Positions 43,004 to 52,900 of a DNA stretch of 64,000 nucleotides are shown here, piece after piece (within the stretch, counting starts at the first letter, position 1; every line of letters starts with the position of its first letter). Origin of the DNA: Phycisphaerales bacterium. GTDB lineage: Bacteria; Planctomycetota; Phycisphaerae; UBA1845; UTPLA1. Both the position numbers and the translations under genes were made by a program. The DNA lies in the NCBI GenBank assembly GCA_020639075.1, contig JACKHI010000001.1, positions 3,286,001 through 3,350,000 on the forward strand, read 5' to 3'. The notes beneath the pieces were generated by a model. It was not told where the DNA came from and made no database searches. It saw only the letters and a program-made list of their open reading frames with translations.

Positions 43004-44158
43004 CTAACTCGCACGGGCCCGTGCCTCATCCTGAGTTGGCGAACACAGATTCATACCCATTTCGCCTGACTCAAAAACATGAACGCGGTTCATGTCGATC
43101 ATCACTTCCGTATCGCAGCCTTCGTCCACCGGGGCGCGGGCGTCCACCCGTGCGACCAGCCGATGTCCGCCTGCCGCGGTCAAATACACGTCTTTCCGAT
43201 CCCCCAGCGGTTCCACCAGAGTAACCGTTACGCCGAGGGTTGCAACATCCGGACTCTCGGATTTCTCGCCGAAACTCAGCGAATCCGGCCGAAATCCCAG
43301 CGTCAGGGCGTCCTTGCGATACGTCGCCAGCGGCTCCATCAAACTCGCCGACAATCGCAGCCGAATCGGCCCGGCGTCGAAATAAACGCCTCCCGGCTCC
43401 CGATGCACGGCCCCTTCCAGGAAATTCATCGGCGGCATGCCGACGAACGACGCCACAAATCGGTTGGTCGGCCGGGCATAGATCTCCAGCGGCGGTGCAC
43501 ACTGCTGGACGACTCCGTCCTTCATGACCACGACACGATCCCCCAGCGTCATCGCCTCTTCCTGGTCGTGGGTGACGTATATCGTCGTCGTCCGGAATCG
43601 TCGCTGAATCCGCTTGATCTCCGACCGCATCTCCACACGGAGCTTGGCATCCAGGTTGCTCAATGGCTCGTCAAACAGAAAAACGCTCGGGTTGCGGACA
43701 ATCGCCCGGCCGACGGCCACGCGCTGCCGCTGACCGCCCGAGAGGGCCTTGGGTCTGCGATCCAGCAGGTCGCCTATTCCGAGGAGCTTCGCCGCCTCTC
43801 GAACCTTGTTATCAATGTCAGCACGCGACAGACCGAGCTCCTTGCGACGGAGCTTCAGGCTGAACGCCATGTTCTTGTACACCGTCATGTGCGGGTACAG
43901 GGCGTAATTCTGGAAGACCATCGCAATGTCGCGGTCTTTCGGCGGCAGGTCATTCACGACGCGATCGCCGATCGAAATCGTCCCGGAACTGATCTCCTCG
44001 AGACCCGCAACCATCCGGAGCGTCGTGCTCTTTCCGCAGCCAGAGGGGCCCACGAGGACGATGAACTCCTCGGGCTGTATCACCAAACTGACGTTGTCGA
44101 CCGCCTTGACGCCGCCGGCGTAGATCTTGACGACATCATTGAGCGTGACGCTGGCCAT
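43004..44158 (-). CDS. ugpC: Sugar/glycerol-phosphate type ABC transporter ATP-binding protein (MsmK/UgpC/MalK type)
   Basis: A 384-residue ATPase that powers uptake of a carbohydrate or similar solute. Walker A GPSGCGKSTTLRMVAG, Q loop VFQNYALYPHMTVYKNMAF, signature LSGGQRQRVAVGRAIVR, Walker B VFLFDEPLSNLDAKLR and switch YVTHDQEEAMTLGDR are all canonical. The C-terminal MalK-type regulatory OB domain (about 235-384) is present. No permease or binding protein genes are nearby, so this ATPase may serve several unlinked transporters, as MsmK does. The gene symbol is tentative because the substrate is unknown. Confidence 0.92.
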   Translation of the reverse strand: MASVTLNDVVKIYAGGVKAVDNVSLVIQPEEFIVLVGPSGCGKSTTLRMVAGLEEISSGTISIGDRVVNDLPPKDRDIAMVFQNYALYPHMTVYKNMAFSLKLRRKELGLSRADIDNKVREAAKLLGIGDLLDRRPKALSGGQRQRVAVGRAIVRNPSVFLFDEPLSNLDAKLRVEMRSEIKRIQRRFRTTTIYVTHDQEEAMTLGDRVVVMKDGVVQQCAPPLEIYARPTNRFVASFVGMPPMNFLEGAVHREPGGVYFDAGPIRLRLSASLMEPLATYRKDALTLGFRPDSLSFGEKSESPDVATLGVTVTLVEPLGDRKDVYLTAAGGHRLVARVDARAPVDEGCDTEVMIDMNRVHVFESGEMGMNLCSPTQDEARARAS

Positions 44159-44309
44159 TTGTATGAGTTGATCCTCGACCCAGAAATACGAAAAATACGA
44201 TTATAGATTCTTGTTAATCTGTGTCAAACCTAAGCTTAAGGCTGATTGAGCACGCCAGATGCGAGATTCCGCGCTCCAAAACCTGAAGGGACTGGGGCGC
44301 CCGCCCGGG

Positions 44310-45365
44310 TCATTTGCATGCCTCGAATCTGAACACCGGATCGAACAATTCGACGTCGACGAAGGCCGCGACGTTCGGGTCCTTGATGAGGGCGACTTTG
44401 ATCGTGTCGACCGTGAATTCCGCATCGAAGTTGCTCTCGATCGCACGACCCATGCCCTCGAGAACCAGTAGATCGGCGCTTCGGGCCTCCTCGCAGCATT
44501 CCGGCGTGAGATCCCGCAGATCGATGAGCGGCGACGTGCAGCCGGACGCGACAACACGGATTTGCCGGCCGCGAAGCATCGATCGGAACAGATCGTCCAG
44601 CTCCGCGGCCCGTTCGAGTAAAGGGCCGAGCTCGGCGGCCGTGACGTCGTTTAGGGCGGGATCGCTGTTGGCCGCGAGGACAATCTCGAGGCCGCAGCGG
44701 GCGAGATGGCGAACGAAGGGGAAAATCCCCAGCACGATGTCGGGACCCGCGTTGTCAACGAACACCAGGGCTTTTCGATAGGACCTCGAAGTGTCGCACA
44801 GCCGCCGGGCCCAGGCGTCGAGGCCATCGAACGGCCACGGCCGATTCCGGACGCGTCGCCGGGCTTCGAGAAAACCGTGGTCCTTCTCGGCGAACGCATC
44901 GACCGCGGCCTTTGAGCCCATGTCGAAGAGGTTGCCCGCGAAGAGACCGCGGGCGAGGAGTTCGGGCATTTCGCTTTCGGTCCGTCTGTCGAAATCGGCA
45001 AGCAGGTCGGCGAATTCGCGAAAAGCGACATCGTTCTCGCGCGACTTGAGATCGTGGAATGGATCGGGATGGTTGAAACGCTGGAGCGTCTCGTCGCGGT
45101 ATTTCGTGAGTTCGAGGACTGTGAGCTCGCCGCGCAGTGCGGGCTCGCGACGGAGTTGCTCCAGACCGGCAAGATAGGCGGCATGAAACGCGGTCCACTC
45201 CGCCTGATCGCGGAATCGCGCGCCGGCGACGGGCAAATCGCCAAGCGTCTCGACATGACGCTCGAACAGCGCGATCCAATAGTCGCGAGCGACGGCATCC
45301 GCAAGTAGATCCTGAATGCAGGGTCGGTACGCGTTGGGGTTCGCGAGCAGCGGAAGGGTTGGCAT
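44310..45365 (-). CDS. DUF89 / damage-control phosphatase family protein
   Basis: A 351-residue protein of the DUF89 (ARMT1-like) family, metal-dependent phosphatases thought to remove damaged or harmful phosphometabolites. Conserved pieces are HDLKSRENDVAFREFADLLA, FVDNAGPDIVLGIFPFVRHL with the metal-binding Asp-Asn, ANSDPALNDVTAAE, VLEGMGRAIESNF and KVALIKDPNVA with the catalytic Lys/Asp region. The upstream frame is open to 45449, but ATG 45365 gives MPTLPLLANPNAYRPC, the family's usual start. Not linked to the neighbours by function. Confidence 0.85.
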   Translation of the reverse strand: MPTLPLLANPNAYRPCIQDLLADAVARDYWIALFERHVETLGDLPVAGARFRDQAEWTAFHAAYLAGLEQLRREPALRGELTVLELTKYRDETLQRFNHPDPFHDLKSRENDVAFREFADLLADFDRRTESEMPELLARGLFAGNLFDMGSKAAVDAFAEKDHGFLEARRRVRNRPWPFDGLDAWARRLCDTSRSYRKALVFVDNAGPDIVLGIFPFVRHLARCGLEIVLAANSDPALNDVTAAELGPLLERAAELDDLFRSMLRGRQIRVVASGCTSPLIDLRDLTPECCEEARSADLLVLEGMGRAIESNFDAEFTVDTIKVALIKDPNVAAFVDVELFDPVFRFEACK

Positions 45366-45574
45366 GAACGGGAAAGTAATTCGATTTTTCGCCACGGTCC
45401 ATCGGCGTCGCAGACCGATTGCGCCGTGCAAAACGAGTCCCCCCCGCAAATTGGCGCAAATTGTGCAAAATCCGACGGCGATTTCCGGCCTGCGGGAAAC
45501 GAGATTGAACGACGCGCGCTGTCATGCCGCGATTTGGGCTTGACCGTTGTTCCGCGAGTGATGAGGAGCGTCGG

Positions 45575-45752
45575 CGCCCCCGGCATGCCGACCTTGAGGG
45601 TCGGCATGGCACCCGGCGAGGGAATCACTCCGCGATCGGAGGCACGGCTGACTTCCTCGCGAGGCGGCACTGCTTAAGAGCAGTGGCACCCGGCTGACAT
45701 CGTCATCGCCCCCGGCATGCCGACCTTGAGGGTCGGCATGGCACCCGGCGAG
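45575..45752. repeat. Two identical 46-base repeats flanking an ACTGCT palindrome
   Basis: Positions 45575-45620 and 45707-45752 are identical over 46 bases (132-base period). Each contains the stem CATGCCGACC/GGTCGGCATG and the octamer TGGCACCC. Between them, 45667-45690 is another palindrome unit (CACTGCTT/AAGAGCAGTG then GCACC), identical over 24 bases to 54017-54040. The stretch 45366-45773 has no gene. Confidence 0.85.
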
Positions 45753-45773
45753 CGTTCTCGACGAGTGAAGAAA

Positions 45774-46802
45774 CTATCGCCGATACAGGTCGAAGTAGGC
45801 GCTTGCGGACTGATTGCGTCGCTTTCCAATATTTAGTTCATAGTCGAGGCGCAGCTGGAGACGATCGCCGTCAATCCCGATGTCGCCACCGAGCATCTTG
45901 CGGAATCCGACTTTCGACTCATCGACCGCATCGATCAGCACCATCTTGTCCCCCTTGATAACGAATGCGATTCGATACCGAAGACGGCATCCGCTTCCGA
46001 CGACAGCCTCGAAGGTGTTGCCTCTGCGCGCCGTGATCTTCATATAGCCGGTGCCGCGTTGGTTGAGGCTCGTCGTGAAGCCTCCGCCCCACTTTGTTCC
46101 CCTGTCGAGATTGATCGGTGCGGCGGGCTTGTCATCCTTCTTGTCGTCCTCGGTCTTGACCGGCGCAGGCGCCTTTACGGGAACAGTCTTGATGCGAATC
46201 TGGCTGAACACGACATCCGCCTTCATCGCGATGAGTCCCAACGCGCCTTCGCCGACATCCGCGCCGCCGGCGATCGCAAGGTCGCCGTCTTCCGCATTGT
46301 GAACAGCGACGCGCTTGCCGTTGACGCAGGCCTCGACGGATTCTGCCCGAACCTTGACGACGATCTTCATGTCCGTGTTGCTCTCAAGGCTTGCGCCGGC
46401 CTTGTCGCCCCGAACAGCGTTCTGACCCGTCGCCCCGCCCCCAGCCAGGGCGAAACCGTCGGTCCCCTCGCCGATGGATCCGCCGATCATGTAACTGAAC
46501 GACGACTCGCCCCAGGGCACGATGACGCCGATTGGACCGTCGCCGTGAAGGCGCTTGAATTCGATGCGAACGTTAAATTCCCCCTCGGGCGCGGCGGGCA
46601 GGCGGAAGAGGGCGAGATCGGTGTCACGGCAGCGGACCGCGTCGTTGCCGGCGTTCTTCTTCCACTGACCGGCGACGGCGGCGTCGCCCAGATCGACTTC
46701 GGGAATGATGTTCGTCACCGCGGCCCCGGCGGTCATCGGCATTGCACAGAGGAATGCGGCGACAACGATCCTGGATCCGACGTTTGCATACCTTCGATTC
46801 AC
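45774..46802 (-). CDS. Secreted DUF1080/concanavalin-like protein, paralogue of 48204-49658
   Basis: A 342-residue exported protein. Signal peptide (IVVAAFLCAMPMTAGAAV), then a ~190-residue domain related to the DUF1080/glycoside-hydrolase-16-like fold (VAGQWKKNAGNDAVRCRD, FNVRIEFKRLHGDGPIGVIV, GATGQNAVRGDKAGASLESN, VRAESVEACVNGKRVAVHN). A lysine/proline linker follows, and one C-terminal ~100-residue module that starts GTKWGGGFTTSLNQRGTGYM. The same two parts, in the same order, make up the neighbour at 48204-49658. GTG 46802 has GGAG six bases upstream. Likely binds or processes a polysaccharide; activity cannot be judged. Confidence 0.78.
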   Translation of the reverse strand: MNRRYANVGSRIVVAAFLCAMPMTAGAAVTNIIPEVDLGDAAVAGQWKKNAGNDAVRCRDTDLALFRLPAAPEGEFNVRIEFKRLHGDGPIGVIVPWGESSFSYMIGGSIGEGTDGFALAGGGATGQNAVRGDKAGASLESNTDMKIVVKVRAESVEACVNGKRVAVHNAEDGDLAIAGGADVGEGALGLIAMKADVVFSQIRIKTVPVKAPAPVKTEDDKKDDKPAAPINLDRGTKWGGGFTTSLNQRGTGYMKITARRGNTFEAVVGSGCRLRYRIAFVIKGDKMVLIDAVDESKVGFRKMLGGDIGIDGDRLQLRLDYELNIGKRRNQSASAYFDLYRR

Positions 46803-47111
46803 GATTCACTCCTTTGCGACATGGCGAAGAACTGTCCAATCGACTCGATGGGTTGTATCCGGGGCCCGTTTCAGACCGGTGTTACTTCTTCAAGCGGGAA
46901 AAATGGTGGGCAGCAGTCAAAATGGAGAAGATTTTTCCTACGCCACGAATCGGCGTTCGGTCCGGAGGCGGCTCGAGAATTGTGGGGGCGTGTCAGCGAG
47001 TGAATCACTCGGGGCTCGGAGGCACGACCGGCATCTTCGCGCCCCGACACTGCTTTAGAGCAGTGGCACCCGACACGGCGGCATTGCGCCGGGCGTGTTA
47101 GGATAACCTGC
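46803..47111. other. Intergenic stretch with one repeat unit
   Basis: No gene is seen between the divergent genes. A copy of the palindrome CACTGCTTTAGAGCAGTG with TGGCACCC lies at 47048-47071. Confidence 0.5.
47048..47071. repeat. Palindrome unit with TGGCACCC
   Basis: CACTGCT/AGAGCAGTG palindrome at 47048-47065 running into TGGCACCC. One base differs from the copies at 45.67 and 54.02 kb. Confidence 0.8.
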
Positions 47112-48149
47112 ATGAGTGATTCGAGGCCGGAGAATACGATTCCAGAAATCGTGCGCGTGCTGCCGCATCCGGACGCGAAACTGCACATCGACGGACTCCG
47201 GCGGGTGTTCCGGGTCATGCTCGGAATCGGGATAGTTTTTGGCGCTTTCGCAGTGATCTCATTGTTCGGGCCCCTGTCGAGGCGCATGGTCGGTCCGATC
47301 CCGTTCCGATACTTGTGTCCGATTTGCACACTGATCGCCCTGTCGCCGCTCTATGGCATCGCCAGGGCCAATCGTCGATTCGTTGAAGAGTGGCGCAAGG
47401 AAGTGGACGCGTCGGCGCGTGACGAATGCTCGCACCCGCTTGGCCAGCAGTTGCGCGTCGCCTGGCATGCGAGGCGGCGTTGTCCGAACCCATCGCGCAT
47501 CAAAAAGATCGTCGAGGCGGCGCCAAGATCCGAACGACCCACGCTGATCGTGATGGGCATGCAGGATATGCCAGAGATCGGTGATCGCTTCTTCGAACCG
47601 ATCGTTTTCTCACCGGGCGAGATTCAGCGTTCGTCAGGCTTCGTGCTCTGGATGGGCATCGCGTTCCTTGCGATCGCTGCACTCGCGTACTTCGGCATCA
47701 TTCCGTCACTCGCCCGTTTCCCACTGCAGCAGGGGATAATCAACGTTGTGCTGGGAACTGTTCTGCTGTTCTTTTATGTCGCTTTCCGGCCGACTTATCT
47801 GCGGTTCGCCCCAGGGAGAATTCAGTTCATTCGATATGCAATGCTTCGCCGACGAACGCCGATCATTGAAGACTATTCGATGGGTCCGGGCGTCGTCGCC
47901 ATCGTTCACTCGGATATCTTTCCGCCGAAGCACTTTCGTGAACTTGTTGAGAAAAAGAGGTCCCGGACGACTGCACCCCCACAACCCCCGTCCAATGCCG
48001 TGTCGCTTCTTCTGTACAGGAACGGACGTTGGCGCTCCATCTCGACGGTGCAAATGGGCAAATCGAAGAGCGAGCTCATCGACGCCTTCTGGAGCGCCGT
48101 ACTCAGCACAGCGCGGCAGCCGGAACTGGGGGATACGCTTTCGGTATAG
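47112..48149 (+). CDS. Hypothetical membrane protein, 345 residues
   Basis: I do not recognise this family. The N-terminal third has two membrane helices (MLGIGIVFGAFAVISLFG and YLCPICTLIALSPLYGIA), a ~100-residue soluble loop follows, then two more helices (GFVLWMGIAFLAIAALAYFG and GIINVVLGTVLLFFYVAF). The C-terminal ~120 residues look soluble and folded (RRTPIIEDYSMGPGVVAIVH, VSLLLYRNGRWRSISTVQM). Planctomycetes often code such four-helix proteins near secreted DUF1080-like genes, but here the strands differ. No function can be assigned. Confidence 0.75.
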   Translation: MSDSRPENTIPEIVRVLPHPDAKLHIDGLRRVFRVMLGIGIVFGAFAVISLFGPLSRRMVGPIPFRYLCPICTLIALSPLYGIARANRRFVEEWRKEVDASARDECSHPLGQQLRVAWHARRRCPNPSRIKKIVEAAPRSERPTLIVMGMQDMPEIGDRFFEPIVFSPGEIQRSSGFVLWMGIAFLAIAALAYFGIIPSLARFPLQQGIINVVLGTVLLFFYVAFRPTYLRFAPGRIQFIRYAMLRRRTPIIEDYSMGPGVVAIVHSDIFPPKHFRELVEKKRSRTTAPPQPPSNAVSLLLYRNGRWRSISTVQMGKSKSELIDAFWSAVLSTARQPELGDTLSV

Positions 48150-48203
48150 AGCACATCGAATCGACATTCCTGCCTTCGGCAGGAAGCATGGGATGAGTGC
48201 GCA

Positions 48204-49658
48204 TCACTGCTTCAGGAAGTCGGCCTGTCCGAAGACGCTTCTCTTCTGATGCCCTTCAGGCGTCAGGTCGTAATTGAGCATCATGACTGTTCCATACGAC
48301 ATTCGCAGCATTTGAATGTTCCTGAATTCCCGCTTGCCCGATTTCGATCGATCCTGAATGTTTCGCACCAGCGTCGAATCGCCGTCCGGGTTGAATTCGA
48401 ATGCGTACGCCTGATCGTCGCCGATCTGCAGCAATACGGAATACCATCCGCCCGTCAGACCCGTAATCTTCACTGTGCACGTATCCGGCGAGCGAATGTC
48501 ATCGGAATAGGCCCCTTTCCAGACCTCCCCCACGGCAAGCTTGGGAAACGATGGGCCCGTCTTTGGGCCTTCGGGCTTGGGCGGCGGTTTAGGCTTCGGA
48601 TTCTTTGATTCGAATGTGTCGAAAATAGAATTGCCGTGTACGAACTCATTCTTATGACGCTCGTCGTTCAGCGTGTAATGAAATACGAGCGACGCCATAC
48701 CATCGGAGAATATCTGCAACTGCAGCAACGTGAATAAGCGCGTCCCTTTCGACCAGCGATCCCGGATGTTCTCGACGACGAACCGATCCTTGAAATAGTG
48801 AAAGTCGAACTCCAGCGTGCCGGAATTGGCAAACTCAACGACGGCATGGAAATCGTCCTTGTTACGGCTCGTGATTTCCATCGTGCAGGGACCGCCGCCG
48901 GGAACGGACGTCGAGTACTCGCCCTTCCACTTGTCGCCGACGGAGATCTCGGGCGGTGGCTCTTTCCTGTTTGGCGTCGGCTTATCCGCGGCCTTCTTGT
49001 CGTCGGGCTTCTTGATCGGCCGAGGCGACTTGGACTTGCTGACGACGAGCCTGGCCTTTCGAAAAGCGACGCCGGCGTTAATTGCGACGAGGCCCAGCTT
49101 GTCGTACTCGTCGATGACGTTGTCCCACGTCGCGATCTCGCCCTGGCCCTCACGCAGCTCTGCGACGAGCTTGCCGTTCACTTTGGCCCTGATGGCGCCG
49201 CCTTTGACGCTCAGGACAATCTTGATCGTCTCATTGTTCTTAACGACGACAGGCTTCTCGTCCCCTTTGATCGCGTTCTGCCCCGTGCAGCCGCCTTTGG
49301 TGAGCGTGAACCCCTCGGTGCCATCCTCCTTTGACCCACCGACGAGGAACATGCCCATGACGTCACCGTACGGGAAGTAAACACCGAACGGACCTTCGGA
49401 ATCGAATCGCATGCACTCGACGCGGAACGTGAAGTCGCCGTCGGGCCTGCCCGCGAGATCCAGCCCAGCGATGTCACACGTCTGGCAGCGGATCATGTCC
49501 GGGTTCTTGGGGCTCCGCTCCCATTGCCCATTGAGTGCTGCCTTTTTGACGTCGAGCTTTTTGAAGAGATCGACGGCGCTGGCGATATTCGGCGCGGTGA
49601 TGAGGGTGATGATCGCGATTATTAGCAGGATGGGTTGAGACTTCGTCTTGTGCTTCAT
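48204..49658 (-). CDS. Secreted DUF1080/concanavalin-like protein with duplicated C-terminal module
   Basis: A 484-residue exported protein, paralogous to 45774-46802. After a signal peptide (ILLIIAIITLITAPNIASAV) comes the same N-terminal domain (ALNGQWERSPKNPDMIRC, FTFRVECMRFDSEGPFGVYF, GGCTGQNAIKGDEKPVVVKN). The C-terminal module (opening GDKWKGEYSTSVPGGGPCTM) is present twice: the second copy opens GEVWKGAYSDDIRSPDTC. Both copies keep a G-x-W-x-G-x-Y/F-S opening and the strand pattern, joined by lysine/proline-rich linkers. ATG 49658 is preceded by AAAGGA. The duplication suggests a binding role for the module. Confidence 0.8.
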   Translation of the reverse strand: MKHKTKSQPILLIIAIITLITAPNIASAVDLFKKLDVKKAALNGQWERSPKNPDMIRCQTCDIAGLDLAGRPDGDFTFRVECMRFDSEGPFGVYFPYGDVMGMFLVGGSKEDGTEGFTLTKGGCTGQNAIKGDEKPVVVKNNETIKIVLSVKGGAIRAKVNGKLVAELREGQGEIATWDNVIDEYDKLGLVAINAGVAFRKARLVVSKSKSPRPIKKPDDKKAADKPTPNRKEPPPEISVGDKWKGEYSTSVPGGGPCTMEITSRNKDDFHAVVEFANSGTLEFDFHYFKDRFVVENIRDRWSKGTRLFTLLQLQIFSDGMASLVFHYTLNDERHKNEFVHGNSIFDTFESKNPKPKPPPKPEGPKTGPSFPKLAVGEVWKGAYSDDIRSPDTCTVKITGLTGGWYSVLLQIGDDQAYAFEFNPDGDSTLVRNIQDRSKSGKREFRNIQMLRMSYGTVMMLNYDLTPEGHQKRSVFGQADFLKQ

Positions 49659-49974
49659 GGCGGGGGTCCTTTCGTTCACCGGGCGGGCCTTTGGGGGTAT
49701 TTGGGGGCGGGCGCGCGCCGGTGTCTCTGGCGTGATATGAATATAGCGAAACTGGGTGATGATTCACAAGGGGGGACGGGGGGCTAGTCGATTTGCACTA
49801 TGCGGGTGGGCTGATGGATGACGAGGTCGAGCGCGGTATTGGTAGCTGGCGCAGATGTACTTTGTGCACGATCGCGTGGAGGCGGAAGCGATCAATCGCG
49901 CGAGTGCGGCTACATGCCAAGCCACGACCGCCGATGGCCGCGGCTTGAAAGAGCGGACTCCATTTCACGTCAAT
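49659..49974. other. Intergenic stretch with no gene
   Basis: Between the paralogue gene and the end of the kinase gene. No convincing coding frame, RNA, terminator or repeat is seen. Confidence 0.4.
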
Positions 49975-52900
49975 TCAATGATCGTTATCACTGTCACTTA
50001 GCGTCGGTCCTTGCACACTCTCACCTATCTGATTGCCATAGCCGAAGAGCCCGGGTGCAACGAGCGCTTTGAGGAATTTCAGTTTGTCTTCCGGCATCAG
50101 TTCAACCAATTCCACCAGGAGCGAATCCGAATAGTTTAGTGCAAGAACTTTGGCTCCGTCAGTGGATATCAATATGTAACCGTAATCGCTATTCCAAATC
50201 CCATCGAAGCGCGATAGATCCTCACCGCTCTTGCGCACTGCATTCCACGGATACGACGTGGAATCCCCGTATTCGCTATACGAGCCCGTAAATGCCTTTC
50301 CATCTTCGGAAAGCTCAAACGACCCCTCCCCCGTCCATTCGCCGTCTTCCGAATAACGGAACTTCATCTTGCGACCATCGATCTCACCCTCAAGGAGATC
50401 CACTGTGCTGCCCTTTGGCGCTTTCAATCGATCGAGCTCAGCCCGAGCCTCGTCGAATGCCTCCAGACGCAATGCGACGATCGCGCGGAAGCCACTGAGA
50501 ACAGCCGGCTCCTCAGTCCCAGATTGCTTGAATAGTCGCCTTGCACGATCGAGTACCTCCATCGATTCCCCAAATCGCTCAAGCCTACAAAGAACGGCAC
50601 CGAGAGTTAATTGGTAACTGGCGTTTGTGGAATTCAAGTCAACCGCACTACTTGCAGCTTCATAAGCCAGGGCGATTCGATCCTTCACGACACCTGGGGT
50701 TTGCGCGTCAGCCCATGCCATCCTGTCTAGAAGCGCTGGGTCCCTCATCCACTCGCGCACACGATTTCGCACAATCTCCCTCACCGCCTTGTCTAGGTCG
50801 ACCGCAAACTCAGGCTTGCTGACCACTCGCAAGACTTCTGCGGGATACACATATTGTGCGCTCAGTTCAGCCAGATACGACTCCACGTCCGCCGCCAACT
50901 CGGCAAGCCGGCGGTCGAGCGCCCGCAAGAGGACAGTCTTGCGAACCTGCGGCGTATCGGCATCGGACAAGATCGCCTGCTCGACTCGTGATCTGACAGT
51001 CAGATTCTCAAGCGCATTGTCCACATGATCACGAGCTTTGTTAAATTCCGACTCTCGGGTTTTCGCAGCCAACTGCTGAGCCGACCAAGGGCGAAAATCC
51101 CAGACTAGACAATCGCCCCCGGCGAAACGAATAACAAGCCGTGCGCCATCCGGCGACAATTCCAACGCATCAGGGACGTCATCCAGGCGGATCGTTGCCA
51201 ATTCACGACCCGAAGTCGTGCCGACGAATCGGATACTGCGATCCGCACGAGCCTCGATTCGACGCAAACCGTCCCGGGTGACGACAGTCTTCGCTCTGTC
51301 TATAAACAACGAATCGACCCATCCGAGTTCGTCGAGCACGGCAAGCTTCAAGTTCTCATTCATCGCCTCAGAGTAAGGGATGCGCCATTCCGGCCAACTA
51401 GGTTGATTCAAGGAAAATGCCACGAGCATAGAATTGCAAAACACGTAATCCAGAGCGCCCGAATCGTCCAGCCTCGCTTGGACTGGCGGCGTATCTTCTC
51501 CCGCAGGAACGTGAAAATCGGGAAACTTCACACCATCGACATACGTTCCATCTCTCGCAAACAGCTTCGCTCCGCGAGGTGACACCAAGGCGATGACGCT
51601 GGCGACAGGATCAATTATCGCGCGACATCCCGGGATTTCGTCGTCATACCAGATTGGCTGACAAACCGGCATACCCATCCGATTCCACAATTGAACGCAA
51701 CATGACGACTCGGCCAGGACGTAGTCCCCCTCGGCGACAAACGTATATTTCCGATTGTTACCGGGAAGCCGAATAGGCTTTCCTATCGCCTCTCCTGATA
51801 CAGCGTCTCGCAGAGTCGCGCCGTACTTCATTGTCACGAGCACTTCGGATCCATCCGGGCTGTACTCTGCTCGTTGAGCATCCTTTATCTCCCATAGTAT
51901 TGCTGTAGCATTGTCTACTCCTGAGATATCGAATACTGCGATCTGCCCGCTCCCTGAGACCAGTAACTGACGACTATCTTTTGAGAACTCCATACCGTAC
52001 AAGCCATCGCTGTCGGGAAGCCGGTTGATTTCCCGGGACGACTCAATTTCCCAGATTCCAATCCCACCATCAGATAGTGCGATCGAAACCAATCGACCAT
52101 CTCCGCTAATACACAAATTACTCGCGCCGCTTGAGAACGTAATCGCGTTACCAAGCTGAACTGCGCTTCTGCAATTCCAGATTTTGACGTCATTCTCATG
52201 CCGACTCAAAGTAATCAGTCGGTTCCCGTCTGGAGAAAATGCCCAACGGTGAAGGTTGGTGCGTTCAAGCGGCTCGCCTACGCGCCGACCGCTCAGATCC
52301 CAGAGACATGGAAACGAACCGCTAGACATCGTCAGGATTCGCTGACCGTCCGGGCTGAAGTGTGCTTTAAGGTCACTACCTTCTTGGCGGATCGGTTCGC
52401 CGATTGGCACACCACTGATGGACCAGAGCCGAACCCGCGAATCGACGCCGGTTGTTAGAAACTGCTTTCCATCGGGACTGAATTCTGCCGCCGTGATTCG
52501 ATCGCCATGCCGAATTGGTACGCCGATTTGCGCACCGGAGTTAACGTTGATAATCTGAGCACTGTCGCGTGATATTGCCAATAGAATTGGCGACACTTGG
52601 CACGGAACAACCTGGTCCAGATTGGGAATCGCATACCGTATACCATCCGCCTTGAGTTTGAGAAGTTGCCATTCCCAACTCTGAAACGCTGCCGGGCACT
52701 GGTTCAATTTGTCCTTTGCTTCAGGCCACTTGTTCGCCGCCATCGCCATCTGTGCTTCACTGATATTGGCAGCATATGCTTCCAATTCTGCCGCTTGGCG
52801 CTGTTTGTCGGCAATCGCCCGCTGGCTTGCCTCGCCTTGGCGCGCGAGTTCGGCACGCCTGTAAAAGATGGCCATTACAAGCGTCGAGCAGATGAGAATC

